Positions 16,534-25,800 of a stretch of DNA of 43,671 nt are shown here, piece after piece. Each line of letters opens with the position of its first letter. Position 1 is the first letter of the stretch. This DNA comes from Pseudomonadota bacterium (GTDB lineage Bacteria > Myxococcota_A > Bradymonadia > UBA4248), in the NCBI GenBank assembly GCA_017441205.1, contig JAFRYG010000216.1, positions 1 through 43,671 of the forward strand. The letters run 5' to 3'. The notes beneath the pieces are model-generated. The model had not been told where the DNA came from. It made no database searches and saw only the letters and a list, made by a program, of their open reading frames with translations. Made by a program: the position numbers and the translations under genes.

Positions 16534-19020
16534 ATGATGACAACACCTAAAAAACAACTTCTATTGGCACTCGCCATACCATTCATCCTTAGCTCATGCT
16601 CAAAGAAAGCCCCCGAACCGGCTCAGGAATCCAAGCCTGCAGAATCAGCTGTCGAAGCCCCCAAGGCCGACGACGCTGCCGCGAATCCCCCGTCTGAAGC
16701 CATTGCGCAGAATCCGGAAAATGCGCCAAAAGGCAAAGTCAATTTGAACATTCTTCCGCCCAAACCAAGACATGCGGATAGCGAGATTTGCCCACAAAAA
16801 GCCGTTAAAACCAGCAACAATATGTGTACCTGTTATTATGGCGGATATGGCGAAGATGACCCCAAAACCGGACAAATTACCGCCCCCTTGCAGGAGGACG
16901 AAAGCAGAGTGCTGGGGCGCGAGTTTCAATGTACCGTCGATAGCGGAACAGACAGCTGCGACGCCATTACAGCTGCAGTTTGCAACAAAATTCAAGGCTG
17001 CATGACGATCGATGGGCGTTGGTACCCTGCATTATCGAAAGCCACATCACTCAATCATTATAGACATTTGAACCAACTGCCGACCAAATCTGCCGTTCCT
17101 GATATTCTGGCCTATCATCTCACGAGCAAAAGCGATCCGTATTATGTGCCCGGCGGGATGGATATTACGCTCGAATCGCGCTCGGAATATGGTGATTGCG
17201 TTTTGGATAGAACCGACGATATCCCACTTTTTAGTACATCGCCAAACCCGGATCAGCCGTTTGCATGTGATCGGCCGACCTGCATCTGCGGCGCGCAAAC
17301 CTGTAGAAATGGCCAGATCTGCCGCGATGATAAATGCACTTTCGATACATTGCAGCCAATCACGCTGAACGACAACAATTCTCATTTTGAATACTATGAT
17401 ACCAATTGGCAGGGCGGGCATGTCGATATATATGATATTATCGAAGATATCCATAAGCAGTGCAAAGAAACGAAAAGCCCAAATTGTACATTTGAAATTC
17501 CCGATGATGACAATGAAGAGGGGACAAAATTCGGCATTCGAGTCTTTGATGCAGAAAAGTGCAACGGCGGCAAACGCTATTGTCACGGCAAAGGCAATTT
17601 CCCGATGCTCATCCCTAAGAATGCCAAAGGCTATGCCTGTCTGGATGTTGCTGAATTCCCGGATTACAAAAGTGATTTACCGCTCAAAGCCTGGACCTGC
17701 ACGCTCGAAGAGGGCTGTGAATGCGGCGGAAAGAAATGCCCGCAAAATGCCGCATGTGTCGATGAAACCTGCCTTTGCGGCAAAGATATCATTACCCCGG
17801 ACGCACAGTGTAGTTTGTATTGTACAAACGAAGCCTGTTCAAGGAATGGCATAGGGATCAGATGTACAGAGAAATCCTGTGCCTGCGACAGCACCCAATG
17901 TGCTCAGGGCGAAATCTGCCGGGATGGTCAATGTTATTGTGATGACAAACTATCTTTGGGAACGGACTATGTCTGCTCTGTTCTTGAGAACACGGCCTTT
18001 GCGCGTTTTGATGCTTCACAGGTCAGGCATGCTCCCAACAAACGCATCCAGAAATGCAACAAACCCGAAGGCTGTGCCTGCGGCGATATGACATGTCCGC
18101 AGAATGCCAGATGCGATAAGAATGAGTGTTTATGCGGTGCTTCGAAAGTAACACCAGACATCGTAGGATTTGTTTGCTCGGATGATTCAGGGGAGCCCCA
18201 GCTCGAATGCAAAACGGATGACTGCAGCTGCTATGGCAAAAAGATGAAAAAGCAGGAAATCTGCGAACCAGAAAAATGTACAAGATATTCAGTGCCGGGC
18301 CCAATGGGATGTATGTGTGACGGCGTGGCTATCGATACCGAGAATTATACCTGCGAACCCGGCAAAGATGGCAAGATGGTTCAGGTCTGTAGAGAAAACA
18401 ATTCGACCTGCTCTTGCGGCAACGAAGAATGCGACCCCTTGAGCGTTTGTTACAAGGATCATTGCGTCGATCGCGCAACCCTCAAGCCGCTTTCGGACGG
18501 TTATCGATTGGTTCATGGCGTTTTAAAATGCAGCAATCCGGCGGGTTGTGCATGCGGCAAGACCCAATGCGAAGAAAACAAATATTGCATGAACGGTCTG
18601 TGTTTCCGCGATCCGTTTACGAAGAAGTTTGACAATAAAATCTATTATTATCGCTTTGTCAGAACGAATGATTCCCTCGATGATGCGATTGCACAATCCA
18701 TCCTGTATGAAGATGAGCGCAAAACCCTCGAACAGTACGAAAAAGAGCTTAAACGCTACGATTCGGGACTCTATATTCGAGGCATTGGCAATCGGGATAA
18801 AAACATGACGATTGCTGAATTGCTAAAAACATGCGGTGGCGGGATCATTCCCAAAGATGTCGCCACCAAATATTGTTATATCCGCCTGATACAGGAAGAG
18901 GGCGAATGCGGCGGGGATCACGTTTTGGAATTCAGTGGCTGGCAGGATGAAGATTACTGGCAAAAGACGCAGTACTCGGAATTCGATTGGGAGCCGGATG
19001 TGACGCGGCCTCAGGGATAA
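16534..19020 (+). CDS. large Cys-rich lipoprotein, paralogue of the 14407 protein
   Basis: This 828-residue lipoprotein has lipobox LSSC and the shared sequence CSKKAPEPAQ, then an A/E/P linker to about 75. Cys modules follow along the chain, notably RPTCICGAQTCRNGQIC, GCECGGKKCPQNAAC, GCACGDMTCPQNARC and GCACGKTQCEENKYC. The segment with GGKRYCHGKGNFP matches GGTRWCHGRENAP of the upstream paralogue, so the relationship covers more than the Cys spacing. No catalytic motif is visible. The start is the first of two ATGs (16534/16537) ahead of TTPKKQ; the ribosome binding site is weak. Confidence 0.8.
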   Translation: MMTTPKKQLLLALAIPFILSSCSKKAPEPAQESKPAESAVEAPKADDAAANPPSEAIAQNPENAPKGKVNLNILPPKPRHADSEICPQKAVKTSNNMCTCYYGGYGEDDPKTGQITAPLQEDESRVLGREFQCTVDSGTDSCDAITAAVCNKIQGCMTIDGRWYPALSKATSLNHYRHLNQLPTKSAVPDILAYHLTSKSDPYYVPGGMDITLESRSEYGDCVLDRTDDIPLFSTSPNPDQPFACDRPTCICGAQTCRNGQICRDDKCTFDTLQPITLNDNNSHFEYYDTNWQGGHVDIYDIIEDIHKQCKETKSPNCTFEIPDDDNEEGTKFGIRVFDAEKCNGGKRYCHGKGNFPMLIPKNAKGYACLDVAEFPDYKSDLPLKAWTCTLEEGCECGGKKCPQNAACVDETCLCGKDIITPDAQCSLYCTNEACSRNGIGIRCTEKSCACDSTQCAQGEICRDGQCYCDDKLSLGTDYVCSVLENTAFARFDASQVRHAPNKRIQKCNKPEGCACGDMTCPQNARCDKNECLCGASKVTPDIVGFVCSDDSGEPQLECKTDDCSCYGKKMKKQEICEPEKCTRYSVPGPMGCMCDGVAIDTENYTCEPGKDGKMVQVCRENNSTCSCGNEECDPLSVCYKDHCVDRATLKPLSDGYRLVHGVLKCSNPAGCACGKTQCEENKYCMNGLCFRDPFTKKFDNKIYYYRFVRTNDSLDDAIAQSILYEDERKTLEQYEKELKRYDSGLYIRGIGNRDKNMTIAELLKTCGGGIIPKDVATKYCYIRLIQEEGECGGDHVLEFSGWQDEDYWQKTQYSEFDWEPDVTRPQG

Positions 19021-19085
19021 TCATGGCGTATCATTCGTCAGCATGCCAAAGACCCAAAACATTCAATACAAAGGATAAAAACACA

Positions 19086-20132
19086 ATGACATCATTTATC
19101 CAAACGAACAAACCATTCGCGTTTACAATCAGTATTCTGGCAATACTGTTGGCTTTGAGTGCATGCTCAAAGAAAGCTGCAGAATCTGCGCAGGATGCCA
19201 AACCTGCCGAAGCAGCTGCCGAAACGCCCAAAGCTGCAGAACCTGCGCAGGATGACAAGCCCGTCGATGCAGCTGTCGAAGCCCCCAAAGCTCAGGAACC
19301 TGCGCAGGATGACAAGCCTGCCGAGGCAGCAGCAGCCCCCCAAAAAGCCGAAAACTCCGATGCCGATATGACCATCGACGACATCATGGCAAACATTAAA
19401 TGGGAAAAAGGCGGTGTAGACCGTTTTTTATTCGAATATGAAGTCCCTGCGTTCATGGAAAAACAGCCTGCACCCGATAATCATGACGGTGCGACCTATA
19501 TATGGAAAGAAATGACTTATAAAGTTTGGGGCGCAAATGATATGCATGACGGTTCTGCGAAAGCCGCATTTGATCAGGCTGTCGGTTTTCTTGGTCATGC
19601 ACCGCATTATAAAGTCGTAAAGCCAAATTATTATATTATATCTGACTTTGATGAAAAGAGTTATATTTTCTATAGAAAGTGTGTATTCAATAACGCTTTG
19701 GAGTATTGTGAGGAAATCACCTATCCACAGGCATACAAAACGGCTGTAAATCCTATCGTTAAGAAAATTGCCGACTTTGATGTTCCAAAAATGGAAATGG
19801 AAGATTCCGATTTTGAATATAAATATCTTGCCATCAATCCGGCTGACTGCACCGTGGTCTGCTGCAAAGAGAATGAAGGCTGTGACACAGGTTTTGAATG
19901 CAATACAAAACCAATTGTCGATGCAGGTTTTCATCTCGGCAGCACCGTCTATCGCGTAGGTTATATTATGCGTGGCGGTTCTTCTTGTGTTTATCAGGGT
20001 GAACAGTGGGAGAAATGCTTTTTGCAAAAACAGGAATTTGAAGATTATATCAAATCGAAGAAATTGGATTGTGCCCCCGGCGAGGATAAGGAATGTCTCT
20101 ATGAAAACGACGAGTGTGTGCCGGATGATTAA
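19086..20132 (+). CDS. lipoprotein with A/E/P linker and Cys-rich C-terminal domain
   Basis: This 348-residue lipoprotein has lipobox LSAC and CSKKAAES. Residues about 25-95 are a low-complexity linker built from repeats like DAKPAEAAAETPKA. The rest begins with DADMTIDDIM and ends with a Cys-rich domain (ADCTVVCCKENEGC to the C-terminus). That domain is clearly related to one in the lipoprotein at 21555: compare VDAGFHLGSTVYRVGY with VEAGFGFGDKVASINY. AAAGGA precedes ATG 19086. Function unknown. Confidence 0.8.
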   Translation: MTSFIQTNKPFAFTISILAILLALSACSKKAAESAQDAKPAEAAAETPKAAEPAQDDKPVDAAVEAPKAQEPAQDDKPAEAAAAPQKAENSDADMTIDDIMANIKWEKGGVDRFLFEYEVPAFMEKQPAPDNHDGATYIWKEMTYKVWGANDMHDGSAKAAFDQAVGFLGHAPHYKVVKPNYYIISDFDEKSYIFYRKCVFNNALEYCEEITYPQAYKTAVNPIVKKIADFDVPKMEMEDSDFEYKYLAINPADCTVVCCKENEGCDTGFECNTKPIVDAGFHLGSTVYRVGYIMRGGSSCVYQGEQWEKCFLQKQEFEDYIKSKKLDCAPGEDKECLYENDECVPDD

Positions 20133-20217
20133 TGAATATCACGCGCTATCTGGCGCTTTGCCTTCTGTTGCACCCTTTCATGGGGCTAGCGAATGATCCT
20201 AAGCAGCTTCTTAGCGA

Positions 20218-20342
20218 GCCGTATTGCCGCAGGCAATAGGCGAGCAAGCGAGCTGTAGGCGCGTGTCGTGACACGCGCCAAAGCGAGCAGAGACGTTTTG
20301 TGAAACGTCTCTCGCAGGGCGTATCGGCGCAGCCGATAGCCC
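20218..20342 (-). repeat. four-hairpin array in reverse orientation
   Basis: Order on the plus strand: bulged hairpin 20218-20241 (TATTGCC/GGCAATA); GTAG plus CGTG-loop hairpin 20255-20278 (GCGCGTGT/ACACGCGC); TGTG-loop hairpin 20290-20311 (GAGACGTTT/AAACGTCTC); bulged hairpin 20317-20342 (TATCGGC/GCCGATA). In the plus strand the unpaired base is a G before TAT, so the array is inverted relative to those at 11059 and 16397. A decayed core (GCGC around TATCTG) lies just upstream near 20145. Confidence 0.85.
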
Positions 20343-20375
20343 GCGCCATTCCATCCATCATTAAAGGAAACGACC

Positions 20376-20810
20376 ATGGAACCAGAGAAACTTCAATTAG
20401 CGATTAAAATGGCCGAAAACGGCAACATCGAGGCTGCAGCCTTTCTTGGCAATCAGTATTACTTCGGTTGGGATGTACTTGAGCAGGATTTGGAAAAAGC
20501 CTTGAAATTCCTTACGATTGCGGCTGAAGGCGGCGATGCAATGTCGCAGTTTCTGCTGGGGCATATGTATGGTGCGGGCCGCGGCGTTGAAAGGGATTCT
20601 GTAAAAGCGTTCGAATGGTTCCTCAAAGCGGCAGAACAGGGCATTCCGGAGGCCATGTACAATGTTGGTGGTGCTCTACTACAAAGTTCGGATCCTGAAA
20701 AGAAGGCCGAAGGCAAGAAGTGGATGATTCGAGCTGCAAACGCTGGTTACGACGCGGCGCTGGATTATGACTTCGATGACGATGAAGAAGATGAAGAAGA
20801 CGATGCATAA
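20376..20810 (+). CDS. Sel1-like repeat protein
   Basis: This 144-residue protein has three to four Sel1-type (SLR/TPR-like) helical repeats, for example AAAFLGNQYYFGW, MSQFLLGHMYGAGRGV and EAFEWFLKAAEQG-like KAFEWFLKAAEQG, and an acidic Asp/Glu tail. It has no signal peptide, so it is probably cytoplasmic. Sel1 repeats mediate protein contacts. AAAGGAAAC precedes the start. Its 3' end overlaps the start region of the next gene, suggesting co-expression with the two genes that follow. Confidence 0.85.
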   Translation: MEPEKLQLAIKMAENGNIEAAAFLGNQYYFGWDVLEQDLEKALKFLTIAAEGGDAMSQFLLGHMYGAGRGVERDSVKAFEWFLKAAEQGIPEAMYNVGGALLQSSDPEKKAEGKKWMIRAANAGYDAALDYDFDDDEEDEEDDA

Positions 20811-21021
20811 AGTATTATTCATTCTTGGAATCGCCAGTATTGTTATCGCCGTTATAGCATTATTATATGCAGCATTGCAGCGCTTTGCATACTACCATAC
20901 GCTCGACGGTGATTCGGATATGTATGCCCGTATGCACCTGCACATGATCGTATCGTTTGTCATCAGTATTGTCTTTGCAATTGCCGCTGTTGTCTGTTTC
21001 GTCATCCGATCGAAAATGTAG
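20791..21021 (+). CDS. small membrane protein, two helices
   Basis: This is about 76 residues with helices at about 6-28 (VLFILGIASIVIAVIALLYA) and 50-72 (MIVSFVISIVFAIAAVVCFV) and a short His/Asp-containing loop. The start is uncertain because Met codons at 20767, 20776, 20782, 20791 and 20803 are all in frame; 20791 puts KKTMHK ahead of the first helix. It overlaps the Sel1 gene end by 20 bp. No family recognised. Confidence 0.6.
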   Translation: MKKTMHKVLFILGIASIVIAVIALLYAALQRFAYYHTLDGDSDMYARMHLHMIVSFVISIVFAIAAVVCFVIRSKM

Positions 21022-21036
21022 AGGGGGTCGAAGCCC

Positions 21037-21549
21037 ATGTCACATTTAGATACCTATAAAAAGGCCCTGGCCGCCGGTCGCGAAATCGACTGCTACAACA
21101 ACAAAATCATCTTCTGTGAACGCAATTCGTTTATGATTGGACTCACAGATGACAGGGTTTTATGGTGTGACTGTATTTTACCGCTCTATGAAGAGGGCGA
21201 CCATGACCTGCCGAATCGTATCAAACAATACGTCCGGCAACTCGCCAATACCGATGATATCGTCTCTGTTTATGGCGCGCTCATGACGATACACGGATAC
21301 ATACTGACGAGTGCTTTTTATGGCAAACCATTTGAAATCGATTTTTCCGATTGTATCGATATCGCGAGAAAGACGATTCAAAGAAACGAAGAGGCTTTTA
21401 AGAACTATCAGGGCAATAAGTTTTCGTCATACATTGGAAATCCATACGATCTCGTGGCAGAAATGGTCGGCCTTAATAAACCCGTTCCTCAAAAGGCAAG
21501 GCCGGTGAAAAAGAAAACCACATTAACCAACTCGAAACGGAAGAAATAG
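21037..21549 (+). CDS. hypothetical protein, 170 aa
   Basis: A soluble-looking protein without a signal peptide. Residues 1-75 look like a compact alpha/beta segment (CYNNKIIFCERNSFMIGL, VLWCDCILPLYEEG); the C-terminus is a basic Lys-rich tail (KARPVKKKTTL, SKRKK). GAGGGGGTC lies upstream of the ATG. It is 15 bp after the membrane protein and 5 bp before the next lipoprotein, so it belongs to one transcript. I do not recognise a domain. Confidence 0.65.
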   Translation: MSHLDTYKKALAAGREIDCYNNKIIFCERNSFMIGLTDDRVLWCDCILPLYEEGDHDLPNRIKQYVRQLANTDDIVSVYGALMTIHGYILTSAFYGKPFEIDFSDCIDIARKTIQRNEEAFKNYQGNKFSSYIGNPYDLVAEMVGLNKPVPQKARPVKKKTTLTNSKRKK

Positions 21550-21554
21550 GAGTT

Positions 21555-22583
21555 ATGAACGCAATGAAATCATTTCCGCATCAAAACCGTATATTCATGC
21601 TTACCATTTGTATTCTGGCCATGCTGTCGGCTTTGAGTGCATGCTCAAAGAAAGCCCCGGAACCGACACAGGATGCCAAGCCCGCCGAAGCTGCTGCCGA
21701 AGCGCCCAAAGCTGACGAACCGGCGCAGGATGCCAAGCCTGCCGAAGCTGCTGCCGAAGCGCCCAAAGCCAACGAACAGGCCGCTGCCAACGAAGAAAAG
21801 CCAGCCGAGGCTGCGCCGGAACCCCAAAAAGCGCCGGAACCCGATGACAATCATACCGATCTGGCGCTCACCAATGAATGTGTCGTAACGCATTGCAAGA
21901 ATTATAAGGGCCCCGGACACTATTGGCTCGATTGCGACACGGAAGATATTGTTGAAGCCGGATTTGGTTTTGGGGATAAAGTGGCGTCCATTAACTATAA
22001 AAAGGGCAAACCCGTATATAGAACTTACATTGAAGGCAGGGGCGATAATTGCGGGTCACAGGGACATTATGCTGACAAATGTTTCGTCAATCAAAAAGAT
22101 TATATTAAATACATTATAGAAAATCAATTGATTTGCAATTATGAAGATGATGGTACGAGTTGTATTTATGACGCAGAAGAGAACAAAAAATGCCGATCGA
22201 AAAAGTTGAAATTTTCGTTTCCGAATCTAAAGAACACGTGGGCAGACAAAGCCGATGCCGACATGACAATAGACGAGCTCGAAGCCAAATATATATCTTT
22301 TTGGGGTAAACGCCTGCATTGTGATTTGGAAGGTACCTATGCGTGCGATAGTTTTAAATCTGTAGGATGTCACTGCAATGGGTTTGGCAATAAGGAGCTT
22401 GATTCAGCCGGAGAATGCTACTGCCCCGATGGCGATCCGGTCACAGCTGGCGAGTTTCCCCCGGATAGTTGTACAAAGAACGTATGCAATCCCCTCAAAC
22501 CCAAGGATTGCCGCGAAATCATGACGGCATGCCCGGATAATGGGGATGCATCCGATGGAGATGGGGATCACGATCCAACATAG
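21555..22583 (+). CDS. lipoprotein with A/E/P linker, paralogue of the 19086 protein
   Basis: This 342-residue lipoprotein has lipobox LSAC and CSKKAPEPTQ. Repeats of DAKPAEAAAEAPKA make the linker (about 35-90). The Cys-rich domain that is C-terminal in the 19086 protein lies directly after the linker here (CVVTHCKNYKGPG). It is followed by a DADMTIDELEAKY segment that in the 19086 protein comes before the Cys domain, so domain order is swapped. The end is Cys-rich and acidic. AGGAG is only two bases from ATG 21555, so the in-frame ATG at 21564 may be the real start. Confidence 0.8.
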   Translation: MNAMKSFPHQNRIFMLTICILAMLSALSACSKKAPEPTQDAKPAEAAAEAPKADEPAQDAKPAEAAAEAPKANEQAAANEEKPAEAAPEPQKAPEPDDNHTDLALTNECVVTHCKNYKGPGHYWLDCDTEDIVEAGFGFGDKVASINYKKGKPVYRTYIEGRGDNCGSQGHYADKCFVNQKDYIKYIIENQLICNYEDDGTSCIYDAEENKKCRSKKLKFSFPNLKNTWADKADADMTIDELEAKYISFWGKRLHCDLEGTYACDSFKSVGCHCNGFGNKELDSAGECYCPDGDPVTAGEFPPDSCTKNVCNPLKPKDCREIMTACPDNGDASDGDGDHDPT

Positions 22584-22808
22584 AAGAAGAACAAGAGGAG
22601 CTTTAATCTGCAGATATGGCAATCCCATACCCAAAGATGTCATAGATTTAATTCGTAATTCGTAATTCACAATGAATTCCTCAGAATAATCCTAAAGAAT
22701 GAAGGACTATTGATTTTGGAATTCAATTACGCTTTACATATTACGTTTTAAATATTCCGCGTTACGCATAACGCATTACACATTGCGAATTGATAAAAGG
22801 AGTTCGAC
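22584..22808. other. A/T-rich leader with short repeats
   Basis: This gap precedes the giant lipoprotein at 22809. It contains ATTCGTA twice in tandem followed by ATTCAC (near 22650), a small palindrome AATTC-ACAAT-GAATT, and a hairpin GCGTTA-CGCA-TAACGC at 22759-22774. AAAAGGAG precedes the next start. It contains no member of the bulged-C family, unlike most other gaps in the lipoprotein island. Confidence 0.5.
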
Positions 22809-25800
22809 ATGAAAATACAATCATTACTTATTTGCTCATTGAGCGTGGCGTGCCTCTCGTGGGGCTGCAGCGACGATTCTTCCAATCACGCGGACGATCC
22901 CAGCGTGCCTGAAAATACTGCCGAACTCTGTGCCGATGGCCAGGACAACGATAACAACGGCAAAGCCGACTGCGACGATGACAGCTGCAAAGTATTTATC
23001 GTTTGCGCACCTAAAACCTGCGAAGGTGCTATGCCCGAAGGCAAAAAAGACTGTGTATGCAAAGACGGCGCTTGGACAGATTGCAAAGATGCCGATGCTA
23101 AAACCTGCGAAGGTGACATGCCCGAAGGTAAAAAAGACTGCGTATGCAAAGACGGTTCATGGACGGATTGCAGAGATGCCGATGCTAAAACCTGCGAAGG
23201 TGACATGCCCGAAGGCAAGAAAGCCTGTGAATGCGTCGATGGCGAATGGACCAACTGCCAGGACAAAGACAAAACCTGTGAAGGCAATATGCCCGAAGGC
23301 AAGAAAGACTGTGAATGCGTCGATGGCGAATGGACCAACTGCCAGGACAAAGACAAAACCTGTGAAGGCAATATGCCTGAAGGCAAAAAGGACTGTGAAT
23401 GCGTCGATGGCGAATGGACCAACTGCCAGGACAAAGACAAAACCTGTGAAGGCAATATGCCTGAAGGCAAAAAGGACTGTGAATGCGTCGATGGCGAATG
23501 GGCAAACTGCCAGGATGAAGACAAAACCTGCGAAGGCGACATGCCAGAAGGCAAAAAAGATTGCGAATGCGTCGATGGCGAATGGGCAAACTGCCAGGAT
23601 GAAGACAAAACCTGCGAAGGCGACATGCCAGAAGGCAAAAAAGACTGCAAATGCGTCGATGGCACATGGACGAATTGTCAGGATGAGGACGCAAAAACCT
23701 GCGAAGGCAATATGCCTGAAGGCAAGAAAGACTGTGAATGCATCGATGGCGAATGGACCAACTGCCAGGACAAAGACAAAACCTGTGAAGGCGATATGCC
23801 TGAAGGCAAAAAGGACTGTGAATGCGTCGATGGCGAATGGACAAACTGCCAGGATGAAGATAAAAAAAACGAAATCTGCGATAACAAGACCGATGACGAT
23901 GAAGACGGTAAAATTGACTGTGATGACGAAGACTGCGAAGATCATGAGAATTGCAAAATAATCGTCACTCCATGCGAAGAAGGTGCTTCCTCATGTGAAG
24001 GAAAAACGCGCAATTACTGCGAAGGCGGCGTACTCAAGATGGAAGAATGCCCGTTTGAATGCGTCGATGGCTCCTGCAAGAGCTGCAATGATATTCATGG
24101 CCCGGATACCTGCGAAGAAAAGGATAGTATCTTTGTACACACCTATTGTTCGGACGAAGGACGCAAAACCGAAGGCTGTATCTACGGTTGCGAAGGCGAC
24201 CACTGCATTGCCTGTATCAAGGGCAGCCAGCGATGCAGCGAGGATGGCAAATCGCTCGAAACCTGCACCGAAGCAGACCACAAAACCCAATGGGTTGCAA
24301 CACCTTGTACTGAAAGCTGCGAAGATAACCACTGCACCGGATGTACAACAGCCAACACCAGGACATGCAAGGACGGAATCCTCGAAATCTGCGACAGCAG
24401 TAAGAAATATAGTTCCGAAACATGCGAATTTGGCTGCAAAGACGCTACCAGCTGTCATACGTGCAACGAAGGTGCGCTCAGCTGTGATACAGACGGCAAA
24501 ACCATCCTCATCTGTAAAAATGACGAACTCACTTTCCACGCTCAGTGTACCAACGCCTGCAAGAATGCCTCGTGTGAAGATGAAAATGGCAATCACATGA
24601 AAGATGAGTTTGATGGAGACTGGAAAAATGCTCGATTATGTTCGAGTCATTCTGCGTGCGCCATGACCACCGGATTCTGTGACCCAATGGTGAACAACGG
24701 CACTTGCATGAATAAATGCCAGCACGATACACAATGTATTGATGGCTATGTGTGCCGTTCCGATGGCCGCTGTGCGCCAAAAGAATTCGTCACCGTCTGG
24801 CGAACGAGCACATCCAATGAAAAAATCTCATTTAGACTTTCTGCTGGGTCCGGCTGCCATGTCAGCGTCGATTGGGGGGATGGCGTTACCGATACGATCT
24901 CAGGCACTTATTGTACTAACCGTGATTCCACGCATACCTATGCAAATCCCGGAGAATATCGTGTAAAATTGTCTGGCGACGTTGACGGCTGGAGAATCGG
25001 TGCTTATGGAGCTGCAAACCTCATTCGCATCGAATCCTTTGGACCGGCCGGTTTCGCTAAATATGCATTCAATAATGCCGTTAATCTCAAATCCATCTCA
25101 CAAACTGATATTCCTGATGCATCAAAACTTACCACGATGGAAAGTATGTTCAGTAATGATTCGCAATTTAATGATGCAATGATAATGAGATGGGATGTTT
25201 CAAATGTCACGAGCATGAAAAACACTTTTGCCAATTCAAACATCAACCAGGATCTCCATAAGTGGGATACAGCCAATGTCACCGATATGAGCGGAATGTT
25301 CCAAAATGCCAAAGCATTTAATGGACCGATTGAATATTGGGACACCTCAAAAGTCACCGATATGAACCACATGTTTGACGGAGCGAGTAAGTTCAATCAA
25401 AAGATAGACAGATGGAACGTCCAAAATGTCACAGATATGAGCTACATGTTTAATAATACTATCTTTAACCAATCGATTGGCAGTTGGAATGTTTCCAATG
25501 TGAAAGATATGTCTTATATGTTTGCAAACAACTCAGTGTTTTCACAAAATATAGGATCCTGGGATGTGTCGAAAGTCACGAATATGTCCCACATGTTCAG
25601 TGGTGCCAGTAAGTTTAATTGTAATATTTTCGAATGGAAAATCGAAAACGTCACGGATATGTCCTATATGTTTTACAAAGCATCGGCTTTCAATGGTCAA
25701 GTTAACTTATGGAATGTCGTCAACGTAAAAGATACACAATATATGTTTGCTTATGCTGAAAATTTCAATCAGTATCTTTCAAATTGGAAAGTCGATCATG

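Noticed and set aside
23013..23861. Possible CRISPR array
   Set aside because: The 84-bp units are contiguous, in frame, have no unique spacers, and no cas genes are near.
22886..23945. Long repetitive open frames on both strands across the 84-bp repeats
   Set aside because: They are alternative frames of the tandem repeat region inside the 22809 gene and simply mirror its periodicity.
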